A stretch of 6,454 nt of DNA, taken from Acidimicrobiia bacterium (lineage in GTDB: Bacteria > Actinomycetota > Acidimicrobiia > Acidimicrobiales > Ilumatobacteraceae). Positions 1 through 5,818 of this stretch are shown in pieces; the first letter of the stretch is position 1, and every line of letters starts with the position of its first letter. The DNA lies in the NCBI GenBank assembly GCA_030425785.1, contig JAUHYJ010000215.1:1-6454 (forward strand), given 5' to 3'. Both the position numbers and the translations under genes were made by a program. The notes under the pieces are model-generated. The model saw nothing but the letters and a program-made list of their open reading frames with translations, made no database searches and had not been told where the DNA came from.

Positions 1-909
1 CTGCGCCTTCGACGCGGGCCGGAGGTAGACCTCTTCGTAGTTGAAGCGCCGGAACTCGGCGAGTGCCTCCGCGTCGTGGTTGATCATGCCGATCCGGCCG
101 GTCTCGGCGGTCGCCGAGATCATCGCACGGATGAGCGTGCCGAGCTGCGTCGACCGGTCGACGCCGATCCGGTCGCGCACGATCGCCGGGAGCTGATCGG
201 GGGTCACGACGCGAGCTGCGACGGCGTCCTCGAAGTCGTGGCAGACGTAGGCGATGCGGTCGGCCCACGAGACGACCTCGCCCTCCGGTGTCGCCGGCGC
301 AGGTCGACTCCACGAGTGGTTGCGCACCCCGTCGAGGGTCTCCGTGCAGAGGTTGAGTGGCGTCAAGGTGACGTCGGCACCCCAGACGGCGTGGTCGTAG
401 CCCTCGGCGACGTATGGCGACAGGGCGTCCTCGCTGGCGTGGCCGCCCGGGCCGTGGCCGCAGTCGTGGCCGATGGCGATCGCCTCGGTGAGCGCGACGT
501 TGAGACCGATCGCCTCGGCGACCGAGCGTGCGACCTGGGCGACCTCGAGCGCATGCGTCAGCCGCGTGCGCTGGTGGTCGGCCGGGAACACGAACACCTG
601 GGTCTTGCCCGCCAGCCGGCGGAAGGCCGTCGCGTGGAGGATGCGGTCCCGGTCGCGTTCGAAGCACGTGCGGTACGGATCGGGGGCTTCCTCCTCGGCG
701 CGATCGCCCGCACCGAACGCCCGGGTGGCGAGGGGTGCGAGTCGTTCGTCCTCGAGGCCCTCGCGCTCCTCGCGCGGTGGCGCGGACGTGTGTCCGGGCC
801 CGGCCCACGAGTCCTCGTGGGCGAGCGCGATGCCGTCGGCCTGGTGGCCGCGCATGGTGCCGGCCCAGCGCTCGGCGCGTTCGGTCAGGCCCTCGTCGAC
901 GTCGCTCAT
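1..909 (-). CDS. dgt: dGTPase-like HD-domain phosphohydrolase (5' portion, C-terminus off the left edge)
   Basis: The first 303 residues read open from ATG at 909 to the left edge, so the C-terminus is outside the window. Deoxyguanosinetriphosphate triphosphohydrolases are cytoplasmic and cleave dGTP to deoxyguanosine and triphosphate. Seen here: an acidic, probably disordered N-terminus (about 1-75), then RDRDRIL and AFRRLAGKTQVF (86-107), RLTHALEVAQ with the first metal His (H119), GHDCGHGPGGH with the HD pair H148/D149 and H157, E160 nearby, LNLCTETLDGVRNHSW (185-200), and WADRIAYVCHDFEDA with the last metal Asp (D217). All metal ligands are present. The usual HN..QS..R stretch is replaced by HAVWGADVT (173-181), so the exact nucleotide substrate is uncertain. 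The ATG is favoured over an in-frame GTG at 918 because a -10-like box lies 7 bases before it. In many actinobacteria dgt lies beside dnaG, which cannot be checked here. Family call is firm; substrate is inferred. Confidence 0.9.
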   Translation of the reverse strand, partial: MSDVDEGLTERAERWAGTMRGHQADGIALAHEDSWAGPGHTSAPPREEREGLEDERLAPLATRAFGAGDRAEEEAPDPYRTCFERDRDRILHATAFRRLAGKTQVFVFPADHQRTRLTHALEVAQVARSVAEAIGLNVALTEAIAIGHDCGHGPGGHASEDALSPYVAEGYDHAVWGADVTLTPLNLCTETLDGVRNHSWSRPAPATPEGEVVSWADRIAYVCHDFEDAVAARVVTPDQLPAIVRDRIGVDRSTQLGTLIRAMISATAETGRIGMINHDAEALAEFRRFNYEEVYLRPASKAQ

Positions 910-997
910 GACTGCCACGCTAGGGGCCGCGACCGTTCGCGCCACGATCGCCTGGTGGCGCCGTCCGGCGGTTTCGGCGGTCACCCGAACGGGTACC
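910..997. promoter_or_regulatory. Divergent intergenic promoter region between dgt and the DUF2254 gene
   Basis: These 88 bases separate two divergently transcribed genes and must hold both promoters unless one lies inside a gene. Visible elements are the dgt -10-like box on the minus strand, a weak dyad TTCGG (973-977) / CCGAA (985-989), and a short dyad ACGG (989-992) / CCGT (996-999) overlapping the start of the plus-strand gene. The dyads are short enough to be chance in GC-rich DNA. The role is inferred from position. Confidence 0.45.
917..922 (-). promoter_or_regulatory. Putative -10 box of a leaderless dgt promoter
   Basis: Read on the minus strand, TAGCGT fits the actinobacterial TAnnnT -10 consensus. 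It is followed by exactly seven bases and then the ATG at 909, so transcription would begin at or next to the start codon. No Shine-Dalgarno sequence lies in front of this ATG, which agrees with a leaderless mRNA. I see no convincing -35 element. The obg gene shows the same arrangement. This is inference from spacing and consensus. Confidence 0.5.
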
Positions 998-999
998 GT
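994..999 (+). promoter_or_regulatory. Possible -10 box overlapping the DUF2254 gene start
   Basis: TACCGT matches TAnnnT and overlaps the GTG start proposed for the DUF2254 gene. Seven bases after it comes an in-frame ATC codon at 1007, the spacing that yields ATG in the two better leaderless candidates in this window. Either the box is coincidental, or the real start is unusual. There is no clear -35 element. Confidence 0.25.
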
Positions 1000-2365
1000 G
1001 CGGCGCATCGAACGTCGACTCCCCAACTTCATCCGGGCCGAGAACATCAAGCGGTTCTTCTCGATCGGTCGGGAGAACCCGCCCTCGTGGTGGTACCCGT
1101 CGCTGTCCCTCGTCGCCGGCCTGGTGCTCGGTGCCGTGCTCGGGCGCTTCACCGGCGAGGTCCACCCCGCACTGTCGTTCCTCACGTACAACGGCGGTGC
1201 CGAAGCCGCTCGGTCGTTCGTCACCCTCGCCGCGACGTCGCTCGCGACGATCACCACGCTCACCCTGTCGCTGACCGTCATCTCGCTGCAGTTGGCGTCG
1301 AGCCAGTACTCCCCGCGGCTGATCGAGCACTACCTCAACGATCGCGGCAACCACGTCGTCTTCTCGCTGTTCCTCGGCACGTTCGCGTTCGCGATCGCGA
1401 CCCTGCTCAACATCCGGTTGCCGAGCGACGATCCGGTGAGCGCCGGGCGCGTGCCGAGCATCGCGGTTGCCGTGCTGGTCGCGCTGCTCGTCGCCTGCCT
1501 GGTCGCACTGGTGCTGTTCGTCCACCGCGTGACCTCGTCGATGCAGGTCGAGTCGATCCTCCAGCGCGTGCGCGACCGGACCCTGATCGGGATCGACTCA
1601 CGGGCGGAGCGCCGGCAGGGGGAGTCGTCGGCACCGAGCCCGCCACCGGACAGCACGGCATCGCCGATCAGGTCGCGTCGATCCGGCTACTTCGCGGCGC
1701 TCGACTGGGACGCCGTGCACGAGTTCCAGCCGGACGAGCACTGCGACGTCTGGATCGTCGTGCCGCCGGGACGATTCGTCACCGAGGGCACCCCGGTCGC
1801 ACTGGTGTCGGGTGAGGTCTCGGACGAACTGGCCGACGAGGTCGAGTCGTGGCTGCGCTTCGACGAGCAGCGCTGGATCGAGAGCGACGTGGCCTACGGC
1901 GTCCGCAGCCTCGTCGACGTCGCGCTGCGAGCCTTGTCGCCGGGCGTCAACGACCCCACGACGGCGACGATGGCGATCGCGCGGCTGGGCGAGACGCTGG
2001 CGAGGGCCGGCGCGAGTCGCCCGACCACGGTCGTGTCGACCGATGCCGGCGTCCGGATCTCGATCGCCGCCATCGAGTGGCCCGACCTGCTCCAGCGGTC
2101 CGTTCGACAGATCGCCGTGTACGGGGCGTCGGACATCGAGGTCGTGGTGACGCTGGTGCAGATGCTGAACTCGCTCGCATGGGCGCACCTCGACGAGTCG
2201 TACCGGTCGGACGTCGAGGAGACGGCCGGGCTGTTGCGCACCTGGATCGACGACGGCCTGCTCGCGTCGGACCACGATCGTGCGCGGATCGAGGCGGAGT
2301 TCGATCGGCTCGCCGACGCGCTCGGTCGCCAGGCGAGCGCGGACGCCTCGGCCGAGGGACCGTGA
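998..2365 (+). CDS. DUF2254 family membrane protein
   Basis: A 455-residue protein from GTG at 998, matching DUF2254, a family of predicted bacterial membrane proteins with no established function. The N-terminal half holds four likely membrane segments at about residues 32-52, 75-98, 120-139 and 154-176. The family signature LQLASSQYSPR lies at 98-108 and an FLGTFAFAI stretch at about 125-133. A Ser/Pro/Arg-rich linker (about 201-230) leads to a soluble C-terminal half that begins SGYFAALDWDAV and contains PPGRFVTEGTPVALV and the strongly conserved RSLVDVALRALSPGVNDP (303-320). The open frame continues upstream antisense to dgt, but that part lacks family resemblance. GTG 998 is the first plausible start after the divergent dgt start; it has only a weak GGG upstream, and an ATC start at 1007 is a remote alternative. 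It is probably transcribed alone, since obg has its own promoter 111 bases on. Family assignment is from remembered motifs. Confidence 0.88.
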   Translation: MRRIERRLPNFIRAENIKRFFSIGRENPPSWWYPSLSLVAGLVLGAVLGRFTGEVHPALSFLTYNGGAEAARSFVTLAATSLATITTLTLSLTVISLQLASSQYSPRLIEHYLNDRGNHVVFSLFLGTFAFAIATLLNIRLPSDDPVSAGRVPSIAVAVLVALLVACLVALVLFVHRVTSSMQVESILQRVRDRTLIGIDSRAERRQGESSAPSPPPDSTASPIRSRRSGYFAALDWDAVHEFQPDEHCDVWIVVPPGRFVTEGTPVALVSGEVSDELADEVESWLRFDEQRWIESDVAYGVRSLVDVALRALSPGVNDPTTATMAIARLGETLARAGASRPTTVVSTDAGVRISIAAIEWPDLLQRSVRQIAVYGASDIEVVVTLVQMLNSLAWAHLDESYRSDVEETAGLLRTWIDDGLLASDHDRARIEAEFDRLADALGRQASADASAEGP

Positions 2366-2463
2366 CCCGTCGTTGACCGAGGGTGCTCCCGCATCGGCGA
2401 CGGCGAACCGGCGACGACGCCCGGGCGGCGAGAACGGTCGGCGGCCGGTGTGCGGGCCCTCGG

Positions 2464-2469
2464 TAGCAT
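2464..2469 (+). promoter_or_regulatory. Putative -10 box of a leaderless obg promoter
   Basis: TAGCAT fits the actinobacterial TAnnnT consensus. Seven bases separate it from the ATG at 2477, placing the transcription start on the start codon. No Shine-Dalgarno sequence precedes that ATG. This decides the start: a GTG at 2450 would lie upstream of the proposed transcription start and would add nine residues not seen in Obg proteins. The rest of the 2366-2476 spacer holds only GC-rich sequence with no clear -35 element or terminator. Confidence 0.55.
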
Positions 2470-2476
2470 CGATGCG

Positions 2477-3733
2477 ATGTCCCAGTTCGTCGACGAAGCC
2501 CAACTGAACGTCCGCGGCGGCGACGGTGGCGCGGGCTGCATCTCGTTCCGACGCGAGGGGCCGGTGGTGCGCGGCGGCCCGAACGGCGGGGACGGTGGCA
2601 AGGGCGGCGACGTCTGGCTCATCGCCGACCACAACGTCGCGTCGCTGCTCGCCTTTCGCGATCACCCGCACCGACGGGCCGAGAACGGGGTGCACGGCAA
2701 GGGCAAGGACCTGCACGGCAAGCGGGGCGAGTCGCTCGAGATCACCGTCCCGGAGGGCACCATCGTCAAGGACATGTACACCGGCGAGGTGCTCGCGGAG
2801 CTCTTCCGGCACGGCGACCGGTTCCTGGCTGCCCACGGTGGGCGGGGCGGACGCGGCAACGCCAAGTTCCTCTCGAACTTCCGGCGTGAACCGACCTTCG
2901 CCGAGCAGGGCGAGCACGGCGAGGAGCGGTGGCTCAAGCTCGAGATCCAACTCATGGCCGACGTGGCGCTCGTCGGGTTCCCCAATGCCGGCAAGAGCAC
3001 GCTCATCAGCGTCATCTCGGCCGCCAAGCCCAAGATCGCCAACTACCCGTTCACGACCCTCGAGCCCAACCTGGGCGTCGTCAGCGTCGACGACGACACC
3101 GACTTCGTGGTCGCCGACATCCCCGGGCTGATCGAGGGGGCGAGCGAGGGACGCGGCCTCGGCCACCAGTTCCTGCGCCACATCGAGCGAGCGCGGGTGC
3201 TCTGCCTCATGATCGACCTGCAGCCGCTCGACGGCACGTCGCCCGACGAGCAGATGGACGTGTTGCTCCACGAGCTCGGTGCCTACCGCCCCGAGCTGCT
3301 CGAACGCCCGCGGCTCGTGGTCGGCACGAAGGCCGATGCCGTTCAGGCCGACGAGCTCGAGGCGCTCGGCTGGGAACACCCGATCATCTCGGCCGTCACC
3401 GGCCAGGGTGTGCGCGACCTGGTCGGCCGCATGGCCGCACTCGTCCACGAGTCCCGACAGGACCAACCCGAACCCGAGGGCGTGGTCGTGATCCGGCCCG
3501 AGGTCACCGGCGCCGTGGTCGAGCACCTGGGCGACGGCGAGTTCCGATTGGTCGGGCGCGAGGTCGAGCGGGTCGTCGCGCTCAACGACGTCACCACGCC
3601 CGAGGCGCTCAGCTACATCGACCACCGCCTCGAGCGCATGGGCGTCCTCAAGCTGCTCCAGAAGGCGGGCGTGCGCGAGGGCGACGTGGTCTGGATCGGC
3701 GATTTCAGCTTCGAGTACCAGGAATCGGTGTGA
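2477..3733 (+). CDS. obg: Obg/CgtA family GTPase (ribosome assembly and growth control)
   Basis: A 418-residue, full-length Obg. These essential GTPases bind the 50S subunit late in its assembly and link GTP/ppGpp levels to growth. The N-terminal glycine-rich Obg fold covers about 1-158 (VRGGDGGAGCISFRRE at 12-27, GGPNGGDGGKGGDVW at 33-47, HGGRGGRGNAKF at 120-131). The G domain follows: G1 GFPNAGKST (167-175), YPFTTLEPNLG (190-200) covering the G2/switch I region, G3 DIPGLIEGA (214-222), a G4 equivalent TKAD (284-287), and G5 SAVTGQG (305-311). The C-terminal OCT domain (about 340-415) has GEFRLVGREVERVVALND, LSYIDHRLERMGV and GDVVWIGDFSFEY. The G4 motif has Thr in place of the usual Asn of NKxD. 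ATG 2477 is chosen because Obg proteins begin at this point and a -10-like box lies seven bases upstream. The usual upstream partners rplU and rpmA are absent. proB follows after 7 bases, so the two are likely co-transcribed. Confidence 0.97.
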   Translation: MSQFVDEAQLNVRGGDGGAGCISFRREGPVVRGGPNGGDGGKGGDVWLIADHNVASLLAFRDHPHRRAENGVHGKGKDLHGKRGESLEITVPEGTIVKDMYTGEVLAELFRHGDRFLAAHGGRGGRGNAKFLSNFRREPTFAEQGEHGEERWLKLEIQLMADVALVGFPNAGKSTLISVISAAKPKIANYPFTTLEPNLGVVSVDDDTDFVVADIPGLIEGASEGRGLGHQFLRHIERARVLCLMIDLQPLDGTSPDEQMDVLLHELGAYRPELLERPRLVVGTKADAVQADELEALGWEHPIISAVTGQGVRDLVGRMAALVHESRQDQPEPEGVVVIRPEVTGAVVEHLGDGEFRLVGREVERVVALNDVTTPEALSYIDHRLERMGVLKLLQKAGVREGDVVWIGDFSFEYQESV

Positions 3734-3736
3734 GGT
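3732..3736 (+). promoter_or_regulatory. Ribosome binding site of proB
   Basis: GAGGT overlaps the TGA stop of obg (3731-3733) and sits five bases before the proB ATG if spacing is counted from GAGG. It supports both the ATG at 3741 and translation of proB from an obg-proB message. It contrasts with dgt and obg, which lack such a site. Confidence 0.65.
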
Positions 3737-3740
3737 CCTG

Positions 3741-4862
3741 ATGCTCGTCGTCGCGAAGATCGGCACGGCGTCGATCACCGACGCCCACGGTCACATCTCG
3801 GTCGCCGCCATCGCGAAGCTCGCCGACGAGGTCGCCGAGCGTCGCACCGCCGGCGACGAGGTGATCGTCGTGTCGTCGGGCGCCGTGGCATCGGGTGTCG
3901 CGGCGCTCGGGATGTCGAGCCGCCCCACCGACATGCAGACGCTGCAGGCGGTCTCGGCAGTGGGCCAGGCGCGGCTCGTCGAGCGATACCGCATCGAGCT
4001 CGACCGGCACGGCCTGATCTGCGCCCAGCTGCTCGTCGACCCGTTCGACTTCGTCGAACGTTCGCAGTACCTGCACCTGCGGGCGACCATCGCACGGTTG
4101 CTCGATCTCGGCGTAGTCCCGATCGTCAACGAGAACGACGCCATCGCGAACGACGAACTGCGCTACGGCGACAACGACCGCATCGCCGCCCTGCTGGCGA
4201 ACTCGGCCCGTGCCGACGTGCTGGTGCTGCTCACCGACATGGACGGTGTCTACACCGCCGATCCGCGCTCCGACCCCGACGCACGTCTCATCCCGCTCGT
4301 CCGGTCGGACGATCCGCTGCTCGCCATCTCGGCCGGCGCCGGCGGGAGCGGCCGCGGCAGCGGCGGCATGGCCAGCAAGCTGACGGCGGCCCGAATGGCG
4401 TCGTGGTCGGGCATCCGCAGCGTGATCGGGCGCGCCAGCCGGCCCGGCATCCTGGCCGGTGCGGTGTCCGACGAGCTCGTGGGGACGACCTTCGAGGCGC
4501 ACGATCGCGCCTTGTCGGCGCGCCGGCTGTGGATCGCGTTCGCGGCCGAGGTCACCGGCCGGGTCCACGTCGACGACGGTGCACGGCGTGCACTGGTCGA
4601 CGGACACAAGAGCCTCCTGCCTGCCGGTGTCGTGCGGGTCGACGGTGCGTTCGCTCCGGGGGACGTGGTCGACGTCGTGTGCGACGACACCGCCTTCGCC
4701 CGTGGTCGCGTCTCGGTCGCGGCCGATGAACTCGACGGTGTGGTCGGGAGCCGCACGTCCGATCTGCCGGCCGGGATGGTGCACGAGGTCGTCCACCGAG
4801 ACGACCTCGTCGTGCTCGAACCGGTCACGCCGGTGGGCGCCCGGTTCAACCCGTCCACCTGA
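3741..4862 (+). CDS. proB: Glutamate 5-kinase (first step of proline synthesis)
   Basis: A 373-residue cytoplasmic enzyme that phosphorylates L-glutamate with ATP to L-glutamyl 5-phosphate, the committed and usually proline-inhibited step of proline synthesis. The amino acid kinase domain (about 1-255) shows AKIGTASI with K6, VSSGAVASG (44-52), LQAVSAVGQARL (68-79), VPIVNENDAIA (126-136), YGDNDRIAALLA (142-153), LTDMDGVYTADPR (164-176) and the Gly-rich loop leading to GGMASKL with K213. A PUA domain follows (about 260-362), with RRLWIAFAAEVTGRVHVDDG and the SLLPAGVVRVDGAF stretch. The length is normal for two-domain ProB. The ATG has a good GAGGT site and lies 7 bases after obg, an order common in actinobacteria. 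The usual partner proA does not follow; the next gene is convergent. Confidence 0.97.
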   Translation: MLVVAKIGTASITDAHGHISVAAIAKLADEVAERRTAGDEVIVVSSGAVASGVAALGMSSRPTDMQTLQAVSAVGQARLVERYRIELDRHGLICAQLLVDPFDFVERSQYLHLRATIARLLDLGVVPIVNENDAIANDELRYGDNDRIAALLANSARADVLVLLTDMDGVYTADPRSDPDARLIPLVRSDDPLLAISAGAGGSGRGSGGMASKLTAARMASWSGIRSVIGRASRPGILAGAVSDELVGTTFEAHDRALSARRLWIAFAAEVTGRVHVDDGARRALVDGHKSLLPAGVVRVDGAFAPGDVVDVVCDDTAFARGRVSVAADELDGVVGSRTSDLPAGMVHEVVHRDDLVVLEPVTPVGARFNPST

Positions 4863-4879
4863 CGCCCGGGAGGTGTCAG
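4859..4879 (+). terminator. Hairpin across the convergent proB and mscS stop codons
   Basis: CTGACGCC (4859-4866) pairs with GGTGTCAG (4872-4879) around the five-base loop CGGGA. This gives eight base pairs on the plus-strand RNA, one of them G-U. On the minus-strand RNA the same pair becomes an A-C mismatch, so the structure favours the proB transcript. The proB TGA (4860-4862) lies in one arm and the mscS stop (4876-4878) in the other. Neither side has a T tract, so this would be a U-less terminator of the kind proposed for actinobacteria. Termination activity is inferred. Confidence 0.5.
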
Positions 4880-5775
4880 CGGTCGGCGTGCACGGGCCGG
4901 CCGGCCATGGCGTCGGCGATGGCGGAACCGTCGGGGTTCATCAGGGTTCGGATCGGGAACGGGATCTCGATCTCGGCGTCGGCGAGCTGCTGCTGGATGG
5001 CATGGGCGGCGGCGACCCGCAGGTCGAAGTACGGGTGCCGCGCTTCGAACCAGCCGTAGACGCAGAAGTCGATCGAGCTCCCGCCGAAGCCGACGAAGTC
5101 GACGGCCGGTGGTGGGTCATCGAGGACGCCGTCGACCGTGGCCATCGCATCGGCGAGCAAGCGGGCGACGTGATCGACGTCGGCGTCGTAGCTCACCCCG
5201 ACGTCGACGGAGAAGCGGCGGGTCGGCCGCCTGGTCCAGTTCTCGATCGGGTTCTGCAGCACGGCGGACGACGGGATCAGCGCCATCTCACCCGACAGCA
5301 GCTGCATCTCGACCGACCGCAGGTTGATGTCGGTGACGGTGCCCTCGTAGCCGTTGAGCGACACCTTGTCGGAGTACGTGAACGGCCGGCGCACCTGGAG
5401 GATGATGCCGGCGATCATGTTCGACAGCGTGTCCTGCATCGCGAACGCCAAGGCGAACCCACCGACACCGAGCGCGCCGAGCAGCACGCCGACGCGAATG
5501 CCGAGGGTCGACAGGGAGTAGATCAGCCCGATCGTGATGACGATCGCGGCGACGGTTCGACTGAGGAAGCGTCCGAGCACTTCACGGTGACGGGCGACCA
5601 GCCGATGGACGATCTGCTTGGCGGCGAACGCGACGACGACGGCGACGCCGAACACGATCAGCGCGGCCGGCCAGTTGCCGGCGTCGAAACCCGAGACCGA
5701 CTCGCCGACGCTCACGTCGACGTCGGCATCCGCCTGGGCGATCGTGGTCGCCGTCATGGACCAGGCACCGGACAT
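4876..5775 (-). CDS. mscS: Small-conductance mechanosensitive channel, MscS family
   Basis: A 299-residue protein if started at ATG 5775. MscS channels open under membrane tension and release solutes during hypo-osmotic shock. Three membrane segments are visible at about 36-56, 72-92 and 97-126. The third is the Gly/Ala-rich pore helix, with ALGVGGFALAFAMQDTLSNM (101-120), followed by AGIILQVRRPF. The beta domain follows (YSDKVSLNGYEGTVTDINLRS, about 134-154), then MALIPSSAVLQNPIENW (164-180), where Ser replaces the usual Asn of IPNS, and a C-terminal alpha/beta region ending near the conserved IPFP (271-274). Length is typical of short MscS proteins. The start is uncertain: TTG at 5808 gives 310 residues, ATG at 5757 gives 293, and none has a clear ribosome binding site. 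It lies 43 bases (10 from the TTG) after the pspA-like gene, so an operon is likely. The family is clear; this could be any MscS-like paralogue. Confidence 0.92.
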   Translation of the reverse strand: MSGAWSMTATTIAQADADVDVSVGESVSGFDAGNWPAALIVFGVAVVVAFAAKQIVHRLVARHREVLGRFLSRTVAAIVITIGLIYSLSTLGIRVGVLLGALGVGGFALAFAMQDTLSNMIAGIILQVRRPFTYSDKVSLNGYEGTVTDINLRSVEMQLLSGEMALIPSSAVLQNPIENWTRRPTRRFSVDVGVSYDADVDHVARLLADAMATVDGVLDDPPPAVDFVGFGGSSIDFCVYGWFEARHPYFDLRVAAAHAIQQQLADAEIEIPFPIRTLMNPDGSAIADAMAGRPVHADR

Positions 5776-5818
5776 GGCGGTCGGATACCCGCCGATCGCC
5801 GTCGTCAAACGGCGCGCT

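Noticed and set aside
907..918. GTG at 918 as the dgt start
   Set aside because: It overlaps the proposed -10 box and would precede the transcription start, while ATG 909 has the same spacing as obg.
973..989. TTCGG / CCGAA dyad in the divergent region as an operator
   Set aside because: A five-base arm is too short to rise above chance in DNA this GC-rich, so it is only mentioned within the intergenic entry.
76..1815. A 579-residue open frame on the plus strand across dgt and into the DUF2254 gene
   Set aside because: Its sequence is Arg/Ala/Gly/Asp-rich with no family resemblance, and it lies antisense to the clear HD-domain protein. Long stop-free antisense frames are expected at this GC content.
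2418..2427. Palindrome CGCCCGGGCG between the DUF2254 gene and obg as a terminator
   Set aside because: A perfect 10-base palindrome leaves no room for a loop, and no T tract or longer stem surrounds it.
1598..3778. A 726-residue open frame on the minus strand, antisense to the DUF2254 gene and obg
   Set aside because: Composition is low in complexity (Asp, Arg, Val, His, Ala) and it runs through the full complement of obg, whose motifs are unmistakable. It is a shadow frame.
3705..4796. A 363-residue open frame antisense to proB
   Set aside because: It mirrors proB codons and shows no domain. ProB motifs on the plus strand are complete.
4895..4906. GGCCGGCCGGCC near the mscS end as a regulatory palindrome
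   Set aside because: It encodes the Ala-Gly-Arg-Pro stretch of the MscS C-terminus and cannot form a looped stem by itself.
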